DNA of 5,289 bases from Victivallales bacterium. Its GTDB lineage: Bacteria; Verrucomicrobiota; Lentisphaeria; Oligosphaerales; Oligosphaeraceae. Positions 1-5,289 of this stretch are shown piece by piece; within the stretch, counting starts at the first letter, position 1; every line of letters begins with the position of its first letter. Made by a program: the position numbers and the translations under genes. Where the stretch lies: assembly GCA_017431185.1 (NCBI GenBank), contig JAFRLP010000433.1, positions 1 to 5,289 on the forward strand, written 5' to 3'. The notes under the pieces were generated by a model. The model saw only the letters and a program-made list of their open reading frames with translations. It was not told the DNA's origin and did not search any database.

Positions 1-96
1 TCGCGGGCAGGTTGGGGCTCTCATGCATGGAACGTCAAGTTCAAATGGCAAATCTGTGGTCGAATATGTCAAAACAGATGGGTTCTGAACAGTTAC
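1..96 (+). repeat. Diverged direct repeat, copy A (left end cut by window)
   Basis: This stretch aligns with 1096-1193 in the same orientation. Shared blocks, in order, are GGCAGGTTGGGG (6-17 vs 1101-1112), ACGTC (32-36 vs 1126-1130), TGGCAAATCTG (46-56 vs 1140-1150), GTCAAAACA (68-76 vs 1162-1170) and TGAA-AGTT (86-94 vs 1183-1191). By hand alignment with a few small gaps I estimate about 70% identity. The repeat may continue left of the window. No open frame is shared between copies, so it looks like noncoding DNA. Both copies lie just upstream of a + strand gene (LOG gene and efflux operon). It could be a dispersed intergenic element or a duplicated upstream region. Confidence 0.6.
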
Positions 97-132
97 CCGC
101 TTTGATTTGAGTTTAACTTATGCTTCCTGACC

Positions 133-738
133 ATGCAACCATATACCTTTACCAATGAAGGCTGGCATGGCCTCCATGCCGTGGCTGTCTATTGCGGAGC
201 GACACTGCCCAAATTTCCGGATTTCATCGAGCAGGTCACCCGTTTCGGCACGTGGATTGGAGAACATGGCCTGAATCTGGTCTATGGCGGCTCCGATGAG
301 GGCACGATGAAAGTCCTTGCCAACGCCGTGTCGGCCAGCGGAGGAAAACTCATCGGCGTCTTCACCCAGAACCTGCCGCCATCCCTGATGCGCCCAGGAC
401 TGGACGAGTCATACATCGCCGGCGACCTCGCCGAGCGCAAGGCGGAAATGCTGCGCCGCTCCGATTGCGTCGTCGCCCTGCCTGGAAGCTACGGCACCTG
501 GGACGAACTGTTTGACGCCCTGGCCTTGCGCAAGGTCATGCGCAACGGCATCCGCCATCCCATCGGCGTGCTGAACATCCACGGCTTCTTCGACCCGCTG
601 CTTGCATTCATCGAGAACAGTTGGCAAATTGGCTTCACCACCAGCCGCTGGCGGCATATCCTGCGCTCCGCCTCCACGCCCGACGAACTGTTCGATGTCC
701 TTGCACAAGACATTTCCGCCAACCAGCCCTCTGAATAA
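133..738 (+). CDS. LOG family protein (cytokinin riboside 5'-monophosphate phosphoribohydrolase-like)
   Basis: A cytosolic 201-residue protein of the LOG / TIGR00730 family with a Rossmann-like fold. Characterised members cleave the N-glycosidic bond of nucleoside 5'-monophosphates, releasing base and ribose 5-phosphate. Visible landmarks are the first strand HAVAVYCGAT (15-24), LNLVYGGSDEGTM (47-59; usual form VYGGGxxGLMG), ERK (101-103; the Arg is the expected catalytic residue), SDCVVALPGSYGTWDELFDAL (110-130; usual PGGxGTxxE, with the expected catalytic Glu kept as E125) and IGVLNIHGFFDPLL (144-157). Length is normal for the family. Two glycines of the phosphate-binding signatures are changed (G54-equivalent to Ser, and S119 in PGS), so the substrate could differ. 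The ATG has no clear Shine-Dalgarno site. A TATGCT at 119-124 would put transcription start almost on the ATG, so leaderless translation is possible. An in-frame GTG at 181 is the only near alternative, but it would remove the residues before the first strand. No functional partner is adjacent. Confidence 0.88.
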   Translation: MQPYTFTNEGWHGLHAVAVYCGATLPKFPDFIEQVTRFGTWIGEHGLNLVYGGSDEGTMKVLANAVSASGGKLIGVFTQNLPPSLMRPGLDESYIAGDLAERKAEMLRRSDCVVALPGSYGTWDELFDALALRKVMRNGIRHPIGVLNIHGFFDPLLAFIENSWQIGFTTSRWRHILRSASTPDELFDVLAQDISANQPSE

Positions 739-791
739 TCCAACGCACAGGGTTGGCACAAAAAAATTGACGCATTTTTGAACCAAAGAAG

Positions 792-1052
792 TCATACTCC
801 CTTCAGATATCGTCTCAAGAGGAATGCGCAAAAATAGGGAAATGTCGTTATAGTCTCCGTGTGACCAATATTGGCGTGAGCAAATTTGATGCCGTGGCGT
901 ATTGCGGGATAATGGTCGGAGGCTATCAGATTGCGGAGCGATTTCGACACCGCATTTCCCGCCCTGACCTCGATCGGCAGAAGTTCATCGGCGGTGCGGA
1001 CAAAGAAATCCTCCTCCAGCGAACCATCCTCCCGACGATAATAATAGTAGAT
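792..1052 (-). pseudogene. C-terminal remnant of a DUF4143-containing AAA ATPase
   Basis: Reading the minus strand from 1052 down to a TGA stop at 794-792 gives 86 open codons with no ATG. The peptide begins IYYYYRREDGSLEEDFFVR, continues DELLPIEVRAGNAVSKSLRN and HYPAIRHGIKFAHANIG, and ends FPYFCAFLLRRYLKGV. From memory of the family this is the conserved C-terminus of AAA_14/DUF4143 proteins (an ATPase domain followed by a PD-(D/E)XK-like DUF4143 domain, usually about 400 residues). The D/E-x-x-F-F-V and P-I-E-V-R(K) segments resemble a PD-(D/E)XK nuclease core. Upstream the frame meets two consecutive stops (TGA TGA, complement of 1053-1058), so about four fifths of the gene is missing. It lies tail to tail with the LOG gene, 53 bp apart. 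The absence of internal stops suggests recent truncation. It is almost certainly not expressed as a functional protein. Confidence 0.8.
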
Positions 1053-1095
1053 TCATCAGCCCCCAAGCCACTTCAATCCGCGAGCCCTGAAGGCC

Positions 1096-1193
1096 TCGCT
1101 GGCAGGTTGGGGTCCCACGCTTGGCACGTCGAACACTTGTGGCAAATCTGAAGCCACGCACGTCAAAACAAGGTGGGTGTGCTGAATAGTTGC
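1096..1193 (+). repeat. Diverged direct repeat, copy B
   Basis: Second copy of the element at 1-96, same orientation, about 1.1 kb apart, roughly 70% identical by hand alignment. The DUF4143 remnant loses its frame at 1052/1053, only about 40 bp before the alignable part. The element may therefore begin nearer 1053, since the left part of copy A is outside the window, and its insertion or a recombination at it may have truncated the ATPase gene. Copy B has a small inverted repeat, GTGGC (1139-1143) / GCCAC (1153-1157), which copy A lacks, so a conserved hairpin is not supported. It carries no plausible gene. Confidence 0.6.
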
Positions 1194-1227
1194 AAATAAA
1201 ATCAACATTTGTTTCCAACTTTTTTTT
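1188..1227 (+). terminator. Weak intrinsic-terminator-like hairpin with T tract
   Basis: The left arm AGTTGCAAAT (1188-1197) pairs with the right arm GTTTCCAACT (1211-1220), apart from one C-C mismatch and a closing T-G wobble. The loop is 13 nt and seven T residues follow directly (1221-1227). The stem is AT-rich, so it is a weak candidate. It sits at the right end of repeat copy B and before the efflux operon. It could stop readthrough from the left, or act as a leader structure if transcription starts upstream of it. Confidence 0.35.
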
Positions 1228-1237
1228 GAATTCTGCG

Positions 1238-1244
1238 TTATATT
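1238..1244 (+). promoter_or_regulatory. Possible -10 region of the efflux operon promoter
   Basis: TTATATT lies about 60 bp before the first operon gene, downstream of the T tract. No good -35 hexamer is seen at 16-18 bp spacing (CAACTT at 1216-1221 is poor). The call rests on the -10 match, the AT-rich context and the need for a promoter between the remnant and the operon. The resulting leader would be about 50 nt. I see no convincing operator palindrome. Confidence 0.25.
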
Positions 1245-1292
1245 AAGAGGGGTGTTCTCCAAAATAGAAACTACCTTCTTTCGCAAAATAAC

Positions 1293-1297
1293 AGGAA
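1293..1297 (+). promoter_or_regulatory. Ribosome binding site of the TolC-like gene
   Basis: AGGAA is followed by 7 nt before the ATG at 1305. It supports this start, which also gives a proper signal peptide. Confidence 0.6.
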
Positions 1298-1304
1298 CCT
1301 GAAA

Positions 1305-2855
1305 ATGAATGTAAAATTGATTCTCGTTGCCGCCCTGGGCCTTGGCCTGGGACTGACCGCCGCCGAAACCGAGCCAGTCGCTCCGCAAGAGGATAACCTG
1401 CAAACCCAGCTGGAGCAACTGCAGAAGATTGCCGAGCAACTCAAAGTCCAGGCAGAGCAGCTGAAAAAAAGGCAGGAGGAAAGCGCCAGGCAAAAAAGCG
1501 AGACAGAAAAGCCGGACGCCGCGCCGGCAAAGCAGGAGCCCCAAAACCAGGTGTCCAAAGACGAGGAGGACAATGGCAATTCGACGGAAGAGTCCACCGC
1601 ATCCTTGAAAAAGGTCAAGCTGACACTTCCGGAAGCCAAGAAAATCGCCCTTGCCGACAGTCCCACCCTGGCACAGACCAAGGCGCGCATCCAGTCCGCG
1701 ATGACGAAAGTCCGGCAGGCGCGCGCCGCCTTCTATCCCACCGTGGACATCAATGGCGGCATCACCCGCATCCGCGACAGCGCCACCACCCGCCCCAACC
1801 GCGACTTTGACAACACCACGCAGTACTCCATCGGGGCCTCCGTGGGATACACCCTGTTCGACGGGTTCCAGCGCGACTTCAACCTGTTGCAGGCCAAATA
1901 CGCCGAAACCTCCGCGACGTTGAACGACGAGTGGGCCCGGCTGACCCTGCTCCGCCAGGTCGCCAACGCCTACTATCAGGTGCTGCTGGCCCAGGACAAC
2001 ATGGAAATCGCCAAGCACGACGCCGACTACAACCGAATCCTTCTGGAAGACGCCCGCAAGCGCAAGGAGGGCGGCATCGCCAAGCCCAGTGACGTGCTCA
2101 ACTTCGTGCTCCAGGTGCAGAACGCCGAGGTAAACTATGTGAATGCGGAAAAGACCTGGCGCGTCGCCATCGTAGCCCTTGGCGCGCTGCTGGCCATCGA
2201 TGAGGACAACATCTGGGAGAACTATGAACTGGTCTATCCCCAGGAGAACACCCAGATTCTGCCAAGCATCAGCGAGATGCTTGCATACGCCCGCGAACAT
2301 CGCCCTGACCTGCGCAACGTGGACGCCGACATCCAGATTGCGCGGGAGGCCATCAAGAACGCCGAAAACCAGTGGTACCCCACGGTCGGACTGTTTGCCG
2401 ACTATGGCTTCAAGCGCACCCACTCCGCGCACTTCAACAAGCACTACGACCGCAACATCTCCTACGGCGCAACCGCCAACTGGAACGTCTTCAACGGCTT
2501 CAAAACCACCAGCGCCATCGCCCAGACACGCGCCGACCTGGACGTCGCGCTCAAGGAAAGGGACGAACTGCTCCTCACCATCGACTCCGAGATTCGGCAG
2601 TCCGCCCTGGCCTTCGAGTCCAACCGCATCCAGCTCCAACGCCAGGAGACCGTGCTGGCCACGGCGACGCAAATCCGCGAACTCGTCCACCAGGAGTATG
2701 TCAACGGCACAACCACCATCACCCGTCTGAACGAAGTGCAGACGGACGTGACGAATGCCGAGGCAGCCCGTTCCGCCGCCTTCATCCAAGTGCTCAGCAG
2801 CATGGAGTCGCTCCGCGCAGCCACAGGGCAAATCCTCGAACTTGACGCGAACTGA
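1305..2855 (+). CDS. TolC family outer-membrane efflux protein with N-terminal coiled-coil extension
   Basis: A 516-residue outer-membrane factor that as a trimer would form the exit duct of the efflux pump encoded downstream. Residues 1-20 form a Sec signal peptide (MNVK, a Leu/Gly-rich core, then LTAA before ETEP). There is no lipobox Cys, so it is probably not a lipoprotein. Residues 29-66 form a Leu/Gln/Lys/Glu heptad coiled coil, and 67-103 a polar, charged, Pro-containing linker. The two outer-membrane efflux (OEP) repeats follow. Repeat one runs about 104-298, with LPEAKKIAL, ARAAFYPTVDI (139-149), YTLFDGFQR (182-190) and GIAKPSDVLN (257-266). Repeat two runs about 325-512, with RPDLRNVDADI (333-343), NQWYPTVGLFADYGF (355-369), NVFNGFKT (394-401) and GTTTITRLNEVQ (468-479). 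The paired FDGF/FNGF and tip-loop motifs are typical of TolC-like proteins. The extension makes it longer than most members. It is first in the operon, 32 bp before the adaptor gene. The transported substrate cannot be read from this protein. Confidence 0.93.
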   Translation: MNVKLILVAALGLGLGLTAAETEPVAPQEDNLQTQLEQLQKIAEQLKVQAEQLKKRQEESARQKSETEKPDAAPAKQEPQNQVSKDEEDNGNSTEESTASLKKVKLTLPEAKKIALADSPTLAQTKARIQSAMTKVRQARAAFYPTVDINGGITRIRDSATTRPNRDFDNTTQYSIGASVGYTLFDGFQRDFNLLQAKYAETSATLNDEWARLTLLRQVANAYYQVLLAQDNMEIAKHDADYNRILLEDARKRKEGGIAKPSDVLNFVLQVQNAEVNYVNAEKTWRVAIVALGALLAIDEDNIWENYELVYPQENTQILPSISEMLAYAREHRPDLRNVDADIQIAREAIKNAENQWYPTVGLFADYGFKRTHSAHFNKHYDRNISYGATANWNVFNGFKTTSAIAQTRADLDVALKERDELLLTIDSEIRQSALAFESNRIQLQRQETVLATATQIRELVHQEYVNGTTTITRLNEVQTDVTNAEAARSAAFIQVLSSMESLRAATGQILELDAN

Positions 2856-2887
2856 CGCATCATACATCACCTTTTGACTGACCCACC

Positions 2888-4324
2888 ATGAGCAAAGCAA
2901 AGTCCCTCCTGACCATACTGTCGGTTCTGGCCATCCTGGGCGGCAGCGGCTATGGCTACCGCGTTGTCCAGGCGAAACGGGAGGCAGCCCAGAAAGCCCG
3001 TGCCGGAAAACGCGACATGGCCATCACCGTCCAGACAGGAAAAGTGGGCAGAGACCGCATCGATGAGATTCTGACCTTCAATGGTGACATTCAGCCAATG
3101 CACTCCGTGGACCTGCAGCCCAAGATTTCGGGGCGCCTGCTTGCCCTGGAACTGGATGACGGCACGCCAGTGTCAGAAGGACTCGTGGTCCGCAAAGGCG
3201 CGCGCATCGCCCGCATCGACGACCGTGAACTGAAGGCCCAACTCTCCAGCGCGGAGGCCAGCATCTCCAGCGCCAAGGCGAACATCGCCGTCGCCAAGGC
3301 AAATCTGGAAAGCGCAGACGCGGCCGTGCTCAACGCGGAGGCCAACCTGGAACAGCGCACGGCTGCACATAAAAGCGCACTCGCCGCCACCGAGTCCGCC
3401 AAGGCGGCCTTGGAGGATGCGGCGCGCGAACTGGCACGGCAAAAGACCCTCATTGAACAGAACGCCACGACCCAACAGAGTTTTGACAAGGCGCTCACCG
3501 CCAATGAACAGGCCATCGCCGACCTCCGCCGCACCCAGGCGGAGGAGGCCGCGGCCCGTGCCCTCATCCGATCGGCGGAGGCCGACATCCAGCAGGCCAA
3601 GGCCAACCGCGACCGCTACGAGGCCAGCGTCACCCAGGCCGAGGCCGCCCTGCAAGTCGCCAATGCGGACGCGGAGAAGGCGCGCGTCAATCTCTCCGAG
3701 ACCAACCTCTACGCCCCCATGACAGGGGTCATCACCAGCAAGAGCGCCGACCCGGGCGCGATGGTCTCCTCCACCACGACCGTTGTGAACATCATGGCCA
3801 TCAAGCAGGTCAAAGTGCTTCTTTCCATACCCGTGAACTACCTTTCCAGGCTGGAGCCGGGAAAGACCAAGGCGCGTTTGCGCACCACCTCCCTGCCAGG
3901 GCGTGAGATTGCCTGCACCATCGGCAAAATCTACCCTGCGCTGGAGATCACCACCCGGACGGCGCAAGTTGAAATCGTGGTCGAGAACGAAAGGGACGAC
4001 TTCGGCAGCTTTGCGCTGAAACCAGGCATGTACGCAACCGTCGAGGTGCTCATCCAGGCACGCGCCGACGTCCTGGTCATCCCGACCGCCCTGCCCATCC
4101 GTGTGCTGAACAAGGAGATTGTCTATCGGGTTCTGGGCGACCGCGAACATGTCAAGGCGGTTCCCGTCAAACTTGGCGTGCGCTACGGCGAGATGGTCGA
4201 AGTGCTTTCGGGGCTGAAGGAGAACGACGAGATTGTCATTGTCGGCCAGCATCGGCTGACGGACGGTGCGCCCATCCATATCCTGCCAGGCAACAACCTG
4301 GACATGAGCGAAATCAAGAAATGA
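2888..4324 (+). CDS. RND efflux pump periplasmic adaptor (HlyD/AcrA-type membrane fusion protein)
   Basis: A 478-residue adaptor linking the inner-membrane permease to the TolC-like duct. Residues 6-24 are a hydrophobic signal anchor (LLTILSVLAILGGSGYGY) without a lipobox Cys, so it is likely held by its N-terminal membrane segment. Lipoyl half-motif one is at 74-110 (VDLQPKISGRLLALELDDG to VRKGARIARI), with about 7 extra residues (TPVSEGL). Lipoyl half-motif two is at 272-303 (NLYAPMTGVITSKSADPGAM). Between them, 111-276 has no Gly or Pro and forms a very long alpha-helical hairpin. Its tip, R184-x3-L188-x6-T195 followed by QQSFDKA, aligns with the AcrA RLS motif that docks to TolC, with Ser replaced by Thr. 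The beta-barrel domain (about 304-395) includes TRTAQVEIVVEN and LKPGMYATVEV. The membrane-proximal domain (about 396-466) begins VLVIPTALPIRV. The ATG has no evident Shine-Dalgarno site. The permease gene starts 16 bp downstream. Confidence 0.94.
   Translation: MSKAKSLLTILSVLAILGGSGYGYRVVQAKREAAQKARAGKRDMAITVQTGKVGRDRIDEILTFNGDIQPMHSVDLQPKISGRLLALELDDGTPVSEGLVVRKGARIARIDDRELKAQLSSAEASISSAKANIAVAKANLESADAAVLNAEANLEQRTAAHKSALAATESAKAALEDAARELARQKTLIEQNATTQQSFDKALTANEQAIADLRRTQAEEAAARALIRSAEADIQQAKANRDRYEASVTQAEAALQVANADAEKARVNLSETNLYAPMTGVITSKSADPGAMVSSTTTVVNIMAIKQVKVLLSIPVNYLSRLEPGKTKARLRTTSLPGREIACTIGKIYPALEITTRTAQVEIVVENERDDFGSFALKPGMYATVEVLIQARADVLVIPTALPIRVLNKEIVYRVLGDREHVKAVPVKLGVRYGEMVEVLSGLKENDEIVIVGQHRLTDGAPIHILPGNNLDMSEIKK
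3251..3355 (+). repeat. Five imperfect 21-bp tandem repeats encoding adaptor heptads
   Basis: Codons 122-156 of the adaptor gene fall into five 21-nt units with the pattern A-x-A-N/A-L/I/V-x-x: AEASISS, AKANIAV, AKANLES, ADAAVLN, AEANLEQ. The DNA units begin GCGGAGGCC, GCCAAGGCG, GCCAAGGCA, GCAGACGCG and GCGGAGGCC, so similarity persists at nucleotide level. Each unit is two helical turns of the ascending hairpin arm. Related but weaker heptads continue to about residue 185. This suggests the arm grew by in-frame duplication of heptad units, though selection for heptad pattern alone could give the same look. Confidence 0.6.
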
Positions 4325-4326
4325 CC

Positions 4327-4333
4327 AGGGGAA
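4327..4333 (+). promoter_or_regulatory. Ribosome binding site of the RND permease gene
   Basis: AGGGGAA in the 16-bp gap after the adaptor stop, with 7 nt before the ATG at 4341. It fixes the permease start, which also gives the usual short cytoplasmic N-terminus before the first membrane helix. Confidence 0.7.
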
Positions 4334-4340
4334 CACGCAG

Positions 4341-5289
4341 ATGAAACTACCGGAATTCGGGGTAAATCGTCCCGTCGCCACCGCCATGCTTTTTCTGGCG
4401 GTGCTGACCCTCGGAGTCATCTGCTTCCTCAAACTGGGCATTGACCTGACTCCCGACATCGAGCCGTCCCGCGTCACGGTCGCGACCACCTGGGACGGGG
4501 CCTCCGCAGAGGATGTCGAGACCAAAGTGACCCGCGTGCTGGAGAAACGCCTGGGCAGTGTCTCCAACCTGGACACCATCCGCTCGCAGACCTCGGAGGG
4601 ACGCTCCACCATCTGGCTGACCTTCGCCTGGGGCACCAACATCGACGAGGCGTCCAATGACGTGCGCGCCCAAATCGACCGCGTGAAAGACGACCTGCCC
4701 GATGACGTCGAGGTTCCGCAAATCTTCAAATTCGACTCCGCCAACATGCCCGTCATGGCTATCGGCGTGACCGCGAAGGAGAGCATCGAAAAACTCTATG
4801 ACATCATTGACGACGAGGTGTTCCAGCCGCTTCAGCGCCTGGAGGGGGTCGGTTCCGTCAACGCCTTTGGCGGCCTGCATCGCCAAATCCGCGTCGTGCT
4901 CTCCCGCGAAAAACTTGCCGGCTACGGCCTGACCCTCTCCGACATAGAGGCGGCCATCGCCAACGAGAACCGCACCCTGCCCGCCGGAAACCTCAAGATG
5001 GGCGTCATCGAATACACCATCCGAATCCTGGGCGAATATACCGACCCCGCGCAGATCCGCGAAATACCGCTGCTGCAGAAGAACGGCTCCATCATCCGAC
5101 TCAAGGACGTCTCCGAGGTGCATGACGCCTTCGAGGAGATCACCCAGTTCACCGAGACCATGGGGCGCGACGGCATGATCATGAGTGTCCAGAAGCGCAC
5201 GGGAGCCAATACCGTCGCGGTCTGCATGGCCGTCCGCGAGGAACTCAAGCGACTGGAGGAGATTATTCCGCGCGACATCAAATTCTACA
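4341..5289 (+). CDS. RND superfamily efflux permease, AcrB-like (N-terminal part, runs off the window)
   Basis: An open frame of 316 codons continues past the right edge; the family is usually about 1,030 residues, so about a third is seen. It is the inner-membrane, proton-driven pump protein, expected to be a trimer. The N-terminal amphipathic segment and NRPVATAML (9-17) lead into the first transmembrane helix (about 12-33, MLFLAVLTLGVICFLKLGI). TPDIEPSRVTVATTWDGASAEDVE (37-60) starts the first porter subdomain and matches the conserved P-x-I-x-P-x-V-x-V pattern followed by x-G-A-x-x-x-x-V/V-E. SEGRSTIWLTFAWGTNIDEA (85-104) corresponds to the conserved G-x-x-x-I-x-L-x-F segment. RLEGVGSVNAFGG (166-178), the docking-domain region (about 181-270, with LKDVSEV 254-260) and QKRTGANTVAV (284-294) follow in family order. 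No frameshift or stop is seen. The part present does not tell drug (HAE) from other subclasses with certainty, but there is no sign of a metal-pump (CzcA) signature. It is third in the operon after its adaptor. Confidence 0.94.
   Translation, partial: MKLPEFGVNRPVATAMLFLAVLTLGVICFLKLGIDLTPDIEPSRVTVATTWDGASAEDVETKVTRVLEKRLGSVSNLDTIRSQTSEGRSTIWLTFAWGTNIDEASNDVRAQIDRVKDDLPDDVEVPQIFKFDSANMPVMAIGVTAKESIEKLYDIIDDEVFQPLQRLEGVGSVNAFGGLHRQIRVVLSREKLAGYGLTLSDIEAAIANENRTLPAGNLKMGVIEYTIRILGEYTDPAQIREIPLLQKNGSIIRLKDVSEVHDAFEEITQFTETMGRDGMIMSVQKRTGANTVAVCMAVREELKRLEEIIPRDIKFY

Noticed and set aside
740..756. CCAAC / GTTGG inverted repeat after the LOG stop codon as a terminator
   Set aside because: The stem is only 5 bp and is followed by an A run, not a T run, on the + strand; on the minus strand the T run precedes the hairpin.
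176..941. Short similarity between the start of the LOG gene and 890-941 (ATGCCGTGGC and ATTGCGGAGCGA in both)
   Set aside because: The right-hand copy is explained as minus-strand coding for the conserved DUF4143 segment YPAIRHGIKF, and the matches are broken and short, so coincidence is more likely than duplication.
861..1151. A 96-codon + strand open frame
   Set aside because: It is the antisense shadow of the DUF4143 remnant for most of its length and ends in repeat B; the minus-strand reading gives a recognisable family and this one does not.
1139..1157. GTGGC / GCCAC hairpin inside repeat B as a conserved structural element
   Set aside because: The corresponding bases in copy A do not pair, so there is no compensatory support.
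1252..1302. A 16-codon leader ORF starting GTG and ending TGA two bases before the TolC-like ATG
   Set aside because: The only purine-rich stretch (GAGG at 1247-1250) is too close to the GTG to serve as a ribosome binding site, and the peptide has no regulatory signature such as codon runs.
1056..2900. A 614-codon minus-strand open frame antisense to the TolC-like gene
   Set aside because: Its composition (Val/Gly/Leu-rich, no motifs) is typical of the antisense frame of a GC-rich gene; the + strand has a signal peptide, OEP repeats and a ribosome binding site. The 537-codon minus frame at 3173-4786 is rejected for the same reason.

Overview
The window (about 5.3 kb, fairly GC-rich, coding on the + strand) comes from a Gram-negative bacterium. 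It carries an outer-membrane factor, a periplasmic adaptor and an RND permease, which only make sense in a two-membrane envelope. I cannot fix the phylum. The weak use of Shine-Dalgarno sites at two of four genes, a decayed DUF4143 ATPase and long degenerate intergenic repeats would suit a member of the PVC group (Lentisphaerota/Verrucomicrobiota-like), but this is a low-confidence guess.

Layout. Positions 1-96 hold one copy of a diverged direct repeat. Positions 133-738 encode a LOG-family (lysine decarboxylase-like fold) phosphoribohydrolase with an altered nucleotide-binding signature. Positions 739-1304 contain no intact gene. They hold, on the minus strand, an 86-codon open remnant of the C-terminus of a DUF4143 ATPase (792-1052). 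Next come the second copy of the repeat (1096-1193), which starts about 40 bp beyond the truncation point, a weak intrinsic-terminator-like hairpin with a T tract (1188-1227), and a possible -10 element (1238-1244). From 1305 to the right edge runs an apparent operon: TolC-like outer-membrane factor (1305-2855), HlyD/AcrA-type adaptor (2888-4324) and the first 316 codons of an RND (AcrB-like) permease (4341-5289, cut by the window edge). The gaps are 32 and 16 bp.

How the genes work together. The three operon products would form one tripartite proton-driven efflux pump: permease in the inner membrane, adaptor in the periplasm, TolC-like duct in the outer membrane. No regulator is seen next to it. 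The adaptor has an uninterrupted, Gly/Pro-free hairpin of about 165 residues, with arms roughly twice those of AcrA, built partly from 21-bp tandem repeats. The outer-membrane factor has an extra N-terminal coiled coil and charged linker of about 80 residues. These are the most unusual features of an otherwise recognisable system. I do not see a wholly undescribed system here; the non-obvious content is the hidden DUF4143 remnant, the diverged repeat pair and the enlarged periplasmic parts of the pump.
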